36,334 nt of DNA from a virus. The number at the start of each line of letters is the position of its first letter. Within the stretch, counting starts at the first letter, position 1. The notes under the pieces were generated by a model, which was not told the origin of the DNA, searched no databases, and was given only the letters and a program-made list of their open reading frames with translations. The translations under genes were made by a program, and so were the position numbers. This document shows, one piece after another, positions 1-7,971 of this stretch. The stretch spans positions 1 through 36,334 of the IMG/VR virus record IMGVR_UViG_3300009684_000080; one strand, written 5' to 3'.

Positions 1-2
1 AG

Positions 3-860
3 CTTGTTCCATATGTTCAGCGCAGCAAAAAGCGTAATGCTTCAATTCACTACTTCCACTCTCAAGACAATCCGTTCGGGGGTTATGAACGAATCAAGGA
101 AACTCTCATAGGCAGATCGAGAGAGGAAATTCTTATTCGTGCTTACGGAGTTCCAGTAAAATCTCAAGCAACAAAGTTTCCCAAGTTCAATACTGCCGTC
201 AATGTTATTTCTCCATACATGATTCCAGAAGAAGGAGTGACAAGGTATCATGTGATTGACCCTGCTGGAGCAAAGAACTGGTTCATGTGTTGGATTGCAG
301 TTGATGCAAGCGGAACATTCTACGTTTACCGCGAATGGCCGGGAGTTGATGTTGGCGATTGGGCTGAATGGAAATCCGGGAAGTGGATTGGTGGCGAAGG
401 AGCTAAGGGTCAAGGATACGGTATCAGAGATTATGCCGATTTGATTCTTGATCTTGAGGGCGACGAGGAGGTCTTTGAGCGTCTTATTGACCCAAGATTG
501 GGAGCGGCACGTTATCAGGCCTCTGACGGGGCTTCCAGCATTATTGAAGACTTATCTGATGCTGGAATCGTTTGCATTCCAGCTCCCGGCATTGAAATTG
601 ATGACGGATTGCAAATTCTTATTGGCAAGATGTCATGGGATACGGCAAAACCAATGGACTCAGTCAATCGTCCCAGATTCTATGTCTCAAAAGATTGCGA
701 AAACATTATTTCGGCATTATCTGAGTACACTGGAGAACAAGGCTTGAAAGAAGCGTGGAAAGATCCTATTGACGTTCTCCGATATGCAGCAGTTGCAGGA
801 ATAGATCATATTGACAATTCTGTCAGTTTGGTTACAACTCAGGGAGGTGGAGGTTATTAA
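3..860 (+). CDS. Terminase large subunit, C-terminal part (nuclease domain), truncated by window edge
   Basis: This is the C-terminal half of the DNA-packaging motor. The frame is open from the left edge, so the N-terminus is missing here; the matching N-terminal half is at 35634-36334. After the sequence YFHSQDNPFGGYE, which is typical of the inter-domain region of phage terminases, comes an RNase H-like nuclease domain. The three expected acidic positions are visible: VIDPAGAKNW, then LIDPRLGAARYQ, then KDPIDVLRYA. The domain cuts concatemeric DNA at the prohead portal. The small subunit is directly upstream on the circle. Assignment is by motif and gene order; the exact family was not tested. 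Confidence 0.9.
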   Translation, partial: LVPYVQRSKKRNASIHYFHSQDNPFGGYERIKETLIGRSREEILIRAYGVPVKSQATKFPKFNTAVNVISPYMIPEEGVTRYHVIDPAGAKNWFMCWIAVDASGTFYVYREWPGVDVGDWAEWKSGKWIGGEGAKGQGYGIRDYADLILDLEGDEEVFERLIDPRLGAARYQASDGASSIIEDLSDAGIVCIPAPGIEIDDGLQILIGKMSWDTAKPMDSVNRPRFYVSKDCENIISALSEYTGEQGLKEAWKDPIDVLRYAAVAGIDHIDNSVSLVTTQGGGGY

Positions 861-872
861 ACGAAAAAGAAA

Positions 873-1346
873 ATGGAACAAAGCAAAGAAATAAAAGAAC
901 TAATTGAAAAGAGGAATCGTGAATACAGAAGGCTTCATCCTCTTACAAGTGACGAAAGACACAAGGAGATATTGGAAGCATCAAGCCACATAATACTAGG
1001 TGACTACAATCCAGATTCACAGTGGACGTTTACAGATGGCGAATCTCCGTTTGAGTGGTATGATGCTCAAGTCAAAGCGATAAACCATTTTGGTCATATT
1101 TTTTGCATAAATCCATTTTACAACAACTTCAATGAATTTACTCGAAACGGACAGCGTAGGCCACCTGACTCGCCTGATATTTTTTGGGGATGGGAGTTCA
1201 AGTCAACCGATGAGATGTTGGCAAGGCTAACTGGGTCGTGGCAACATTACTCAGATATGACGATTCGTACTATTAAATATCTAAAAGCCCAGTGTGGCGT
1301 TGAGTTCCCAAATGGTTGGGGTGACCAATTCATAAAAACAGTATGA
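873..1346 (+). CDS. Hypothetical protein between terminase and portal
   Basis: This 157-residue protein is not recognised. It is soluble and rich in aromatic residues (WTFTDGESPFEWYDAQ, IFWGWEFKS), with a charged N-terminal helix (about residues 1-30). It lies 12 bp after the terminase stop and overlaps the next start by ATGA, so it is part of the late operon and probably translated with it. Its place between terminase and portal suggests an accessory packaging or virion role, which is inference only. No Shine-Dalgarno sequence is visible before the ATG; the leader is purine-rich. Confidence 0.65.
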   Translation: MEQSKEIKELIEKRNREYRRLHPLTSDERHKEILEASSHIILGDYNPDSQWTFTDGESPFEWYDAQVKAINHFGHIFCINPFYNNFNEFTRNGQRRPPDSPDIFWGWEFKSTDEMLARLTGSWQHYSDMTIRTIKYLKAQCGVEFPNGWGDQFIKTV

Positions 1347-1618
1347 GAAAAGTAGTTAAAAAACTAGGCCGCCATAAAAAGATGGATATGCCAGAAGAAA
1401 TCACTGAAATTCAAGTTGATGAAGATATTTCTGAAGATCAAGTATTTGATAATATACTTGTATTGCGTAAATGTCCAAATCCAGATTTTGTCATTGGAAG
1501 GCTTGATGGCTTTGCAATCAATATCCGCTGTGGACGAAAGGCATCAAATAGGTTAATAGGAAAGCAGATTTCCATTAAGAAGTCAAAAGACGAAGAGATT
1601 TACCATTATTTACCATGA
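1343..1618 (+). CDS. Hypothetical small protein
   Basis: This 91-residue protein is not recognised. It has a basic N-terminus (MRKVVKKLGRHKK), an acidic middle (residues about 17-36) and a mixed C-terminal part with CPNPDFVIGRLDGFAINIRCG. Two cysteines flank what may be a small beta domain. It overlaps the gene before and the portal gene after by ATGA at both ends, which argues for translational coupling and a real gene. Function unknown. Confidence 0.6.
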   Translation: MRKVVKKLGRHKKMDMPEEITEIQVDEDISEDQVFDNILVLRKCPNPDFVIGRLDGFAINIRCGRKASNRLIGKQISIKKSKDEEIYHYLP

Positions 1619-3687
1619 GCAAATACGAAGCAGAAGTCAGTGATGACTCACTAATTTACGCCGAAGAAGAGCCAGATATTAACATGCTGGCAATGGCTTA
1701 TGATAATATCCTTATTGAATTGGATGAATACTTTCAAAGTTGTCAGCAGTCATATCAAGATCGACGTAATATCTGGGATGGTAAGTCTGATGATCTAAGA
1801 AAACATGGAGCAAATGCTTTCCCGTGGGAAGGTGCTAGTGACCAAGAAGTTAACATCGTTGGTGAGCGTATTGATATGTTTGTGTCAATTCTTGACCAAG
1901 CATTAAGCCGTAGTCACATCAAGGCATTCCCAACAAGCATGGCATCAATGCCAAGGGCTTCAATGGTTTCCTCGTTCTTAAAGTGGATGCGATCAAGCTA
2001 CATCCCAAACTTCCGCAACGAAATGGAACTTGGGGCGAACTACTTGCTTGAGAAGGGAATCATGGTTTCCTATGTTGGATGGAAACGTGAGAAACGCACA
2101 TTCCTACAAGAAGTATCACTAGATCAAATCGCTCAACAATCACCAGATTTAGCTAATTTGATTGTTTCTGGAACTGATGACGAGACAATTCTTGCAATGT
2201 TGGAGCAAGCATTTCCAGATTTGACTACTAAACGCGCAAAGAAAGCCATTAAAGAGCTTCGAGTGACTGGGAAAGCTAAGATTCCAATTCCTCGCCTATC
2301 AGTTGATTGTCCAGTTGTTCACTCTTGTTCATCCGATGGAGAGATTCTATTTCCTCCGTATGTTTCAGACCCACAACGTAGTCCATATGTATTCTGGCGC
2401 ACATTCCTTACGGCTCAAGAGCTTGAGAAAAAAGTAGTAAACGAGGGATGGGATGAAGACTGGGTTCGTGGAGCAATCGAAGAGCTTCGCGGAAAAGACT
2501 CCATGTATATTGATGGGGAAAAGCTAAAGACTGTTACTCGTCTGCCAATCACTGATGACAATGATCTCGTAATGGTTGTCTATGGATATCAGAGACTCAT
2601 TGATGAAGAAGATGGTTCAGAAGGAATCTATTGCACTATCTTCCATCCTCAGAAAGATGGATATGCAAAGCATGAGCTTCTCAACGGATATGATAATTAT
2701 CCATTTGTTGTAACTCGCCTTTCAAACGATCAAAAGCGTATGTACGAAGTTCAGACATTCTCTGATATTCTTCGTGGAGCGCAAATGCAGATTAAGACTG
2801 AGCGTGATTCGCGTGTAGATAGGGCATCCATTGCTACTCTGCCACCGATCATGCACCCCGCTGGCCGTCCTCCATCTGATTGGGGTCCGGGACGTAGGGT
2901 TCCTTACCGTCGTCTTGGTGAGATTGCTTTTGGCCCTGTTCCTCAAATGGATCAAGGATCAATGGAAGTTGAGCAATCAATGCGTCTTCAAGCAGATCGT
3001 GCAGTAGGACTTGACTTGACTAATCCGATTTCAGCTATTCGCCAGCAATTTTATGTTGGTAAGTTTCTTGACCATGTTCGTGATGTTCTTGCCCTTGCTT
3101 GGAAACTTTATCAGCGAATGGGACCAGACGAGGTGTTCTTCCAAGTCACTGGTAATCCAAATCCACAAGTGATGTCAAAGGGAAGTCCAGATGAAAACTT
3201 CTCAATTACTGTTGCGTTTGACTCTCAATCAAATGATCCAGAGACTGCTGAAGCTCAACTGAAAAACATGATTAGTCTTGTTCAGATGGATCGTAATGGA
3301 ATCATCGACATCAACAAGATGCTTGAGTTTGTCGCGTCATCCATCAACCCAATTTTTGCGGATTATGTATTGCAACCTGCTGAAGAGTCCCAGCAAAAAA
3401 TTGCTAAAGCGGTTACAGATGATCTTGCAAAAATCTTTTCTGGAATTGAGGTTCCTGCACAAGCCAATGGAGCGCAAGTTGCGATGCAGATGGTTCAAGC
3501 CTATGTGCAACAACCAGACATTGCCCAACGTGCTCAACAGGATGAGGCATTTGCTGCAAGGCTTCAGAAGTATGCTGGCCAGTACCAGTTCATGCTTCAA
3601 CAAGCTCAGAATGCTCAAATTGGACGAATCGGAACTGCTCCAGCCCAAATGGGTGGAATGCAGACTCAACAAATGAATCAACAATAA
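1615..3687 (+). CDS. Portal protein
   Basis: This 690-residue protein has the length, position and composition of a podovirus portal, the dodecameric ring through which DNA enters and leaves the head. The N-terminal part carries the DGKSDDLRKHGANAFPWEG segment common in this portal class. A central region (about residues 380-480) contains VVTRLSNDQKRMYEVQTFSD and the DSRVDRASIATLPP stretch. The C-terminus (from about 600) is Q/A-rich and probably helical, like the barrel or crown of portals. It sits downstream of the terminase and upstream of scaffold and capsid genes, the standard order. Start is ATG in an ATGA overlap. Confidence 0.88.
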   Translation: MSKYEAEVSDDSLIYAEEEPDINMLAMAYDNILIELDEYFQSCQQSYQDRRNIWDGKSDDLRKHGANAFPWEGASDQEVNIVGERIDMFVSILDQALSRSHIKAFPTSMASMPRASMVSSFLKWMRSSYIPNFRNEMELGANYLLEKGIMVSYVGWKREKRTFLQEVSLDQIAQQSPDLANLIVSGTDDETILAMLEQAFPDLTTKRAKKAIKELRVTGKAKIPIPRLSVDCPVVHSCSSDGEILFPPYVSDPQRSPYVFWRTFLTAQELEKKVVNEGWDEDWVRGAIEELRGKDSMYIDGEKLKTVTRLPITDDNDLVMVVYGYQRLIDEEDGSEGIYCTIFHPQKDGYAKHELLNGYDNYPFVVTRLSNDQKRMYEVQTFSDILRGAQMQIKTERDSRVDRASIATLPPIMHPAGRPPSDWGPGRRVPYRRLGEIAFGPVPQMDQGSMEVEQSMRLQADRAVGLDLTNPISAIRQQFYVGKFLDHVRDVLALAWKLYQRMGPDEVFFQVTGNPNPQVMSKGSPDENFSITVAFDSQSNDPETAEAQLKNMISLVQMDRNGIIDINKMLEFVASSINPIFADYVLQPAEESQQKIAKAVTDDLAKIFSGIEVPAQANGAQVAMQMVQAYVQQPDIAQRAQQDEAFAARLQKYAGQYQFMLQQAQNAQIGRIGTAPAQMGGMQTQQMNQQ

Positions 3688-3691
3688 TAAT

Positions 3692-3838
3692 ATGAAACAA
3701 GGGTTGTATAGTGCAATCAACGCAAAGCGCAAACGTATTAAAGCTGGAAGCGGAGAAAAAATGAACAAAGTCGGCAGTAAAAATGCACCAACGGCTAAAG
3801 ATTTCAAACAATCTGCTAAAACTGCAAAGAAAAAGTAA
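3692..3838 (+). CDS. Small lysine-rich basic protein (48 aa)
   Basis: This is a 48-residue, strongly basic peptide beginning MKQGLYSAINAKRKR and ending KQSAKTAKKK. It starts 4 bp after the portal stop and its TAA overlaps the next ATG (TAATG), which supports translation. Peptides with a GSKNAPTAKDFKQSAKTAKK-like tail are, from memory, frequent in metagenomic phage head operons. Function is unknown; nucleic-acid binding or a minor virion role are guesses. Confidence 0.6.
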   Translation: MKQGLYSAINAKRKRIKAGSGEKMNKVGSKNAPTAKDFKQSAKTAKKK

Positions 3839-4080
3839 TGGAGAAGCGGTTTAAAAAGGTAATCACAAATCCCACAACGGGACGTAAGAAAACAATCAAA
3901 TATGGTCAAGCTGGCAAAGCTGCTGATGGAGGTGATCGTATTCGTCCCGGCACGGCTAAAGGTGATTCTTATTGCGCTCGTTCTGCAAAGATCAAAGGTG
4001 ACTGGAAGTCAGATCCAAACTCACCAAATAACTTGTCGAGACGCAAATGGAAATGCAAAGGCTCTAAATCAATGAAATAA
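3838..4080 (+). CDS. Conserved small basic phage protein (80 aa)
   Basis: This 80-residue basic protein contains RIRPGTAKGDSYCARSAKIK followed by DPNSPNNLSRRKWKC. That Cys- and Arg-rich signature recurs in many environmental phages and some large viruses as a domain of unknown function. The conserved cysteines may bind metal, which is inference. It overlaps the previous gene by one base and lies one base before the next start, so it is part of the portal-to-terminator unit. Confidence 0.65.
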   Translation: MEKRFKKVITNPTTGRKKTIKYGQAGKAADGGDRIRPGTAKGDSYCARSAKIKGDWKSDPNSPNNLSRRKWKCKGSKSMK

Positions 4081-4081
4081 T

Positions 4082-4300
4082 ATGACGCAACTACCAAAAC
4101 TAACAATCCTGCAAGCTGTGGAATCACTCTCTGATCGAGATGAATTCAAGGTGATTATTCAATTTGTCCGAGATGAACGTGAGCGATTCTTTGCTGATCT
4201 TCGTATGGCACAAGACACTAATGATGTGATGAAAATTGCAGGTTCAATTTCTACTCTTGACGAGTTATTGAATTTGTTGCACATTCCTGTCACTCAGTAG
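4082..4300 (+). CDS. Hypothetical helical protein (72 aa)
   Basis: This 72-residue protein is not recognised. It appears all-helical, with heptad-like spacing through FKVIIQFVRDERERFFADLR and a second helix ISTLDELLNLL. It is the last gene before the terminator at 4333-4367 and starts in the AATATG context common in this late arm. A small head-completion or assembly factor would fit its position but cannot be shown. Confidence 0.55.
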   Translation: MTQLPKLTILQAVESLSDRDEFKVIIQFVRDERERFFADLRMAQDTNDVMKIAGSISTLDELLNLLHIPVTQ

Positions 4301-4332
4301 TTGTGTTCTGAGTTTCATGTTCGGTGTTCGGG

Positions 4333-4367
4333 GAGGGGCTAGGGTTAATTCTCTAGCCTCTCTTTTT
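4333..4367 (+). terminator. Rho-independent terminator after the terminase-portal unit
   Basis: The arms GAGGGGCTAG (4333-4342) and CTAGCCTCTC (4353-4362) pair over 10 bp with one G-U wobble around a 10-nt loop. Five T residues (4363-4367) follow at once. It lies 32 bp after the last stop codon and just before the promoter at 4404-4433. Confidence 0.85.
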
Positions 4368-4403
4368 GCCTAAAACTAGGAATGTAGCTATTGAAACTTT
4401 GCA

Positions 4404-4433
4404 TTGACACACATATCATTGTTACATTACATT
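4404..4433 (+). promoter_or_regulatory. Candidate sigma70-type promoter for the scaffold-capsid unit
   Basis: A perfect TTGACA (4404-4409) is followed after 18 bp by TACATT (4428-4433), or after 17 bp by TTACAT; both -10 matches are only partial. It stands between a strong terminator and the scaffold gene, so a new promoter is expected here. The spacer and -10 contain TTGTTACATT (4419-4428), a near copy of the palindrome found three times in the control region at 25.4-25.7 kb. Confidence 0.6.
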
Positions 4434-4477
4434 CCGCTCATCGCCTTCGCTAGGGCGTACAAGCTAGTGTTTTAATT

Positions 4478-5527
4478 ATGAGTAACAATCAAGCTATCGC
4501 TGGAGCTGAAGAACCAGTGTCAAATATCTCAATCGAAGAGCTAATTGCTCAACGTATTGGAAAAGCAACTGCATCCCAAGAAGAACCTTTAGAAGAATCT
4601 GAAGAGGAGACAGAGGAGGAAGACGATCTTGCCAGCTCAGAAAGCGAAGACGTTGAGGAATCCGATGAAGAATCAGAAGAAGAGAATGAAGAGGAAGTCG
4701 AAGGGCAGAATGAAATTGATCTCTTAGACCTCACAACTGAGCAAATCCAAGAACTTGCTAAAAAGGGCAAAAGCCGACTACTCCAACGAATTGGAGAACT
4801 CACGGCACAGAAGAAAGCCCTTGAAGAAAAGCTCACGGCCCAACCTCAAGTTGCGGAGTCCAAACGAGAAATCCCGCAAAATGATATTCCAGAATCTATT
4901 CGCTCTCTCAAGACATTTGAGGAGGTTAAGAGTAAGTTTGAAGAATATGAAGCAGTGATTGAGGCAACAGATGATCTTCTTCGTCAGTATCGTAAATACG
5001 ATGACGATGATATCATTGAATACCAAGGTCAAGAGCTTACCAAATTGCAGATTGAAAATGCTAATATCAACTCAAGGAAAGCACTGACAAAGTATCTTCC
5101 TGCTCAACAACAACATTTAGGTAAGATTGCTCAATACGATCAGCTTAATAAGCAATATGTTGCCGCAATCGAGCAAGAAGTTCCAGAAATCAATGATTCC
5201 GAAAGCGAAATTGGTAAGAACTACGCAAATTTCATTGCCGATCCACTCATCGAACGAGTACGAAAAGAAATTCCAGAAATCGGAATTCAGATCGAATATA
5301 TCCTTGGTCATGCTGTAAGGTCTATCTTTGCAGGTAAAAAGCTAAAAAATTCAACTCCAGTAATGGGAAGTAAATTGAAGGCAAGTCCGCCATCAAACCC
5401 AGTTGGTTCTGGAGCTGCAAAATCTAGCGTTAAACCTGCCCAGAAAAACAAAGACGCATATCAACGATTTGAATCTTCTGGTCGCCCAGAGGATTGGATT
5501 GCTGCTCGCATTTCAAAATTCAAGTAA
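4478..5527 (+). CDS. Probable capsid scaffolding protein
   Basis: This 349-residue protein sits directly before the major capsid gene. Its N-terminal third (about residues 28-80) is almost wholly Glu/Asp/Ser, followed by predicted helices and coiled-coil segments (about 90-240) and a basic, low-complexity C-terminus (from about 285) ending RISKFK. An acidic N-terminus, helical middle and basic C-terminal capsid-binding tail are the usual layout of podovirus scaffolds. No sequence motif proves it; position and composition carry the call. No Shine-Dalgarno is visible. Confidence 0.75.
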   Translation: MSNNQAIAGAEEPVSNISIEELIAQRIGKATASQEEPLEESEEETEEEDDLASSESEDVEESDEESEEENEEEVEGQNEIDLLDLTTEQIQELAKKGKSRLLQRIGELTAQKKALEEKLTAQPQVAESKREIPQNDIPESIRSLKTFEEVKSKFEEYEAVIEATDDLLRQYRKYDDDDIIEYQGQELTKLQIENANINSRKALTKYLPAQQQHLGKIAQYDQLNKQYVAAIEQEVPEINDSESEIGKNYANFIADPLIERVRKEIPEIGIQIEYILGHAVRSIFAGKKLKNSTPVMGSKLKASPPSNPVGSGAAKSSVKPAQKNKDAYQRFESSGRPEDWIAARISKFK

Positions 5528-5558
5528 ATTAACTTTCGATATTTAAAAATATACTATT

Positions 5559-6551
5559 ATGGCTATTTCCGCTACATACAATCCAAACGCCCCAGCCCAA
5601 AAAACGGGTACGGGTTCCGCAATCAGCAACCGCGAAGACCTCAGTAATGAGTTGACCCTGCTCGCACCAGAAGAAACCCCACTCTTGAGCCTTTGCTCCA
5701 AGGGCCGTGCTACTGGTACGTTCAGCGAATGGACTGCTGACAAACTTGCAACTCCAGTTACTACGGGTATCTCCGAAGGTTCTGACGTTACCTCGTTCAG
5801 CGACAAGTTCTCTGATCGCGCTCGTCTTGGAAACTACGTCCAAATCTTCCGCCGTGACTATCTTGTCTCCAATCTGCAAAATGCAGTTAGCTCTGTTGGC
5901 CCTGCAAACGTGGCTCAAGCTGAAGCTAAATGTATGCGTGAATTGAAGCGTGACGTAGAAGCTGCTATCTGCTCGGACAATGATCTGACTGTTGAGAATG
6001 GTGCTGGCACTCCATATGCCCTCCGTGGCCTTGGTAAGTGGCTTCAATCGACCGCTCTGTCTGGTGTCCCAACGGCGTACCTTACACCTTCTGATTCGAT
6101 TCAATCTGGTGGTGCTACTCTTGCTGAAAGCTCCTTCAATACGATCATTGGTTCAATCTTCACTGAAAATGGTGAAGCCAATTCGCTTACCTGCATTGCT
6201 GGTGTTGCTCTTCGTAAAGCGATCTCCAACTTCACTCGTAATGATGGCGGCGCAAGCAACGAAAACATCTATATGGTTACCCAAGATGCAGTTGCTAAAA
6301 AGGTTACTCTGTCCGTCAATCTTTATGACTCCGACTTCGGTATCGTGAACATTGTTAATGGTAACCCAAGCTGTATGCCAGCTACAAGCCGTGGTTATGT
6401 CATCAATCCAAAGTACCTTGCTTTCAACACTCTCATCCCAATGGGTGCTACTCGTCTTGAGAACCAAGGTGGTGGAGAGCGTGGTTTCGTCGACATGACT
6501 GGAACGCTTGTTGTTAAGCATCCTCGCGCTCACGGTAAGATCACTGCTTAA
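5559..6551 (+). CDS. Major capsid protein (SU10-like / DUF5309 type, HK97 fold)
   Basis: This 330-residue protein resembles the SU10-type major capsid family. Visible signs are an N-terminal ELTLLAPEETPLLSLCSKG, then TFSEWTADKLATP, then the diagnostic RLGNYVQIFRRDYLVS, and a C-terminal NPKYLAFNTLIPMG before a G-rich tail. It would form the icosahedral shell. The codon choice differs from the neighbours, with more C-ending codons (TTC, CTC, GAC), which fits very high expression. It follows the scaffold by 31 bp with an A/T-rich leader and no Shine-Dalgarno. Confidence 0.85.
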   Translation: MAISATYNPNAPAQKTGTGSAISNREDLSNELTLLAPEETPLLSLCSKGRATGTFSEWTADKLATPVTTGISEGSDVTSFSDKFSDRARLGNYVQIFRRDYLVSNLQNAVSSVGPANVAQAEAKCMRELKRDVEAAICSDNDLTVENGAGTPYALRGLGKWLQSTALSGVPTAYLTPSDSIQSGGATLAESSFNTIIGSIFTENGEANSLTCIAGVALRKAISNFTRNDGGASNENIYMVTQDAVAKKVTLSVNLYDSDFGIVNIVNGNPSCMPATSRGYVINPKYLAFNTLIPMGATRLENQGGGERGFVDMTGTLVVKHPRAHGKITA

Positions 6552-6583
6552 TTCATCAATTATAGAATCAACTAAATAAAATT

Positions 6584-7018
6584 ATGCCTCAACTATCTAA
6601 TCAAGAATCGCGTGGATTTACCCATGGCCTTAAGATTACCTCAACTGATCTTAATACAACTGGTTATCTTACATCATCGCAAAAGATTATCGGATATATC
6701 CCTGCTGGTGGAATTGTAACAAACTGCGCTGTTGTAGTTAACACAGCAGCCGCTGGTGCAACTAATATCACACTAGCTGTTGGAACTACTTCTGGTACAG
6801 CTACTGAACTTATTGCAAGTACAGATCTTGATGCACTTACCAAAGTTGCATATAACACTGGTGGATCTGTTGATACAGAGCCTGGCCTTGTGAACAATAC
6901 TGCTTCTGCTGTACCTATTTACGCATTGTTTGGTGGAACCATTGCCAACCTCACGGCTGGTGAATGGTATATTGCCTATACTTTGCTTGATCCAGCAAAT
7001 CTTGTAGTAAACGCTTAA
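6584..7018 (+). CDS. Probable head decoration or fibre protein
   Basis: This 144-residue, Thr/Ala/Gly-rich, probably all-beta protein lies straight after the capsid gene. The segment GYIPAGGIVTNCAVVVNTAA and the repeated NITLAVGTTSGTA strands look like a compact beta-sandwich virion protein. Proteins of this size and composition after a SU10-type capsid gene are often decoration proteins. A hairpin at 7028-7055 closes this two-gene block. Family not recognised with certainty. Confidence 0.6.
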   Translation: MPQLSNQESRGFTHGLKITSTDLNTTGYLTSSQKIIGYIPAGGIVTNCAVVVNTAAAGATNITLAVGTTSGTATELIASTDLDALTKVAYNTGGSVDTEPGLVNNTASAVPIYALFGGTIANLTAGEWYIAYTLLDPANLVVNA

Positions 7019-7027
7019 TCAAAATTT

Positions 7028-7055
7028 GGTAGGGGAGGTTAAAATCTCCCCTGCC
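7028..7055 (+). terminator. Strong hairpin after the capsid block, probable attenuator
   Basis: GGTAGGGGAG (7028-7037) pairs with CTCCCCTGCC (7046-7055) over 10 bp with one wobble, and the loop is 8 nt. The sequence after it (ATCTTCTT) is pyrimidine-rich but not a clean T run. It may act as a leaky terminator or an mRNA 3'-end stabiliser that keeps capsid mRNA above downstream mRNA. Confidence 0.6.
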
Positions 7056-7063
7056 ATCTTCTT

Positions 7064-7351
7064 ATGAACATCTCTGAAGCATCGTTGAATCACGCACTCA
7101 TTGCAGAACTTTGCAGTGGTCGCAAGTTTATGGAAGCTAAACAAGAGCTTCGTGAGCGTGATTGTGCAAGAGAAGCACTAGCTGCAAAAGGACACAAGAG
7201 CATCCAACAGCTTGGAAAATTAGCCGCTGTTATCCCGCAACATGAATACTTCATCATGCGTGATCGTTATGGTGAAGACTGCTGGCACGATAGGGAATTT
7301 GTGCGTGACTTTCAAAGAACTCAATCACACCTTGCCGTACATAAAATCTGA
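7064..7351 (+). CDS. Conserved hypothetical head-tail region protein
   Basis: This 95-residue helical protein is charged, with REALAAKGHKSIQQLGKLAA in the middle and the C-terminal motif DCWHDREFVRDFQRTQSHL. The W-x-DREFxRDFQR ending recurs, from memory, in small proteins placed between capsid and tail genes in environmental phages, but no function is known. It starts 8 bp after the hairpin and overlaps the next gene by TGATG. Confidence 0.6.
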   Translation: MNISEASLNHALIAELCSGRKFMEAKQELRERDCAREALAAKGHKSIQQLGKLAAVIPQHEYFIMRDRYGEDCWHDREFVRDFQRTQSHLAVHKI

Positions 7352-7971
7352 TGCAATATCGAACCTTCGCTGATCTCTACGCACTCATTCAAGCACTTTG
7401 CGGAGTTAGCTTTGCTGTTGTTACTGAAAAGCCTCGTATCAAGGCATTGATAAATCGTAGAGCGCAAAAAGCGTATCGTTCAAGCAATTATTGGCCTCGT
7501 TATCTAAAAGTTGGAGAAGAGCGCACTGTTGCTAGTGGATCTTTAATTGGTTACACTCAATCTGGATTGTCATCCATTGACACGTTTCTTCGCATTCACA
7601 AAATTGCTCCCTACATGACAGCATCGTCACAGGAGTATGATTTTATGATTGGTGCTTCTGGAGCAACATTGATTGCAGGAACTCTTAACCCAACATCTGC
7701 TTTTGTTACTTATAAAGCACAAATTTCCACAACCCAACTTGGTGATGGATCTGGAGAAGATACCAATATACCCTATGAGTGGTTTCAGTATATTGCTCAC
7801 GGAACTTATGCAGATTATCTTCGTGCTGAAGGACAGCAAGAAAAAGCAGCACTTGCTGACCAAGAGGCAACTGAATTGCTTCAAGATGAGTTGATTCGTA
7901 TTGACGAACAACATACTTTACAAATTGTTGCTAATCGTATATTTACAACTGGTAATACTCAATCTCGATAA
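7351..7971 (+). CDS. Head-to-tail adaptor (tail tubular A-like)
   Basis: This 206-residue protein resembles podovirus adaptor proteins that bind under the portal. The N-terminal FADLYALIQALCGV is followed by ALINRRAQKAYRSSNYWPR, a helix-turn segment typical of gp4/gp11-like adaptors. The C-terminal half has GTYADYLRAEGQQEKAALADQ, a conserved helix in the group. It lies after the capsid genes and is coupled to both neighbours (TGATG before, TAATG after). The call rests on motif resemblance and place. Confidence 0.7.
   Translation: MQYRTFADLYALIQALCGVSFAVVTEKPRIKALINRRAQKAYRSSNYWPRYLKVGEERTVASGSLIGYTQSGLSSIDTFLRIHKIAPYMTASSQEYDFMIGASGATLIAGTLNPTSAFVTYKAQISTTQLGDGSGEDTNIPYEWFQYIAHGTYADYLRAEGQQEKAALADQEATELLQDELIRIDEQHTLQIVANRIFTTGNTQSR

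Noticed and set aside
3337-3909. Long minus-strand open frame over the end of the portal gene
   Set aside because: It is the complement of well-supported coding sequence on the plus strand and has an artificial Leu/Phe-rich composition.
5529-6104. Long minus-strand open frame over the capsid gene
   Set aside because: It mirrors the capsid gene, where codon bias leaves the complement open; no start signal or neighbours on that strand.
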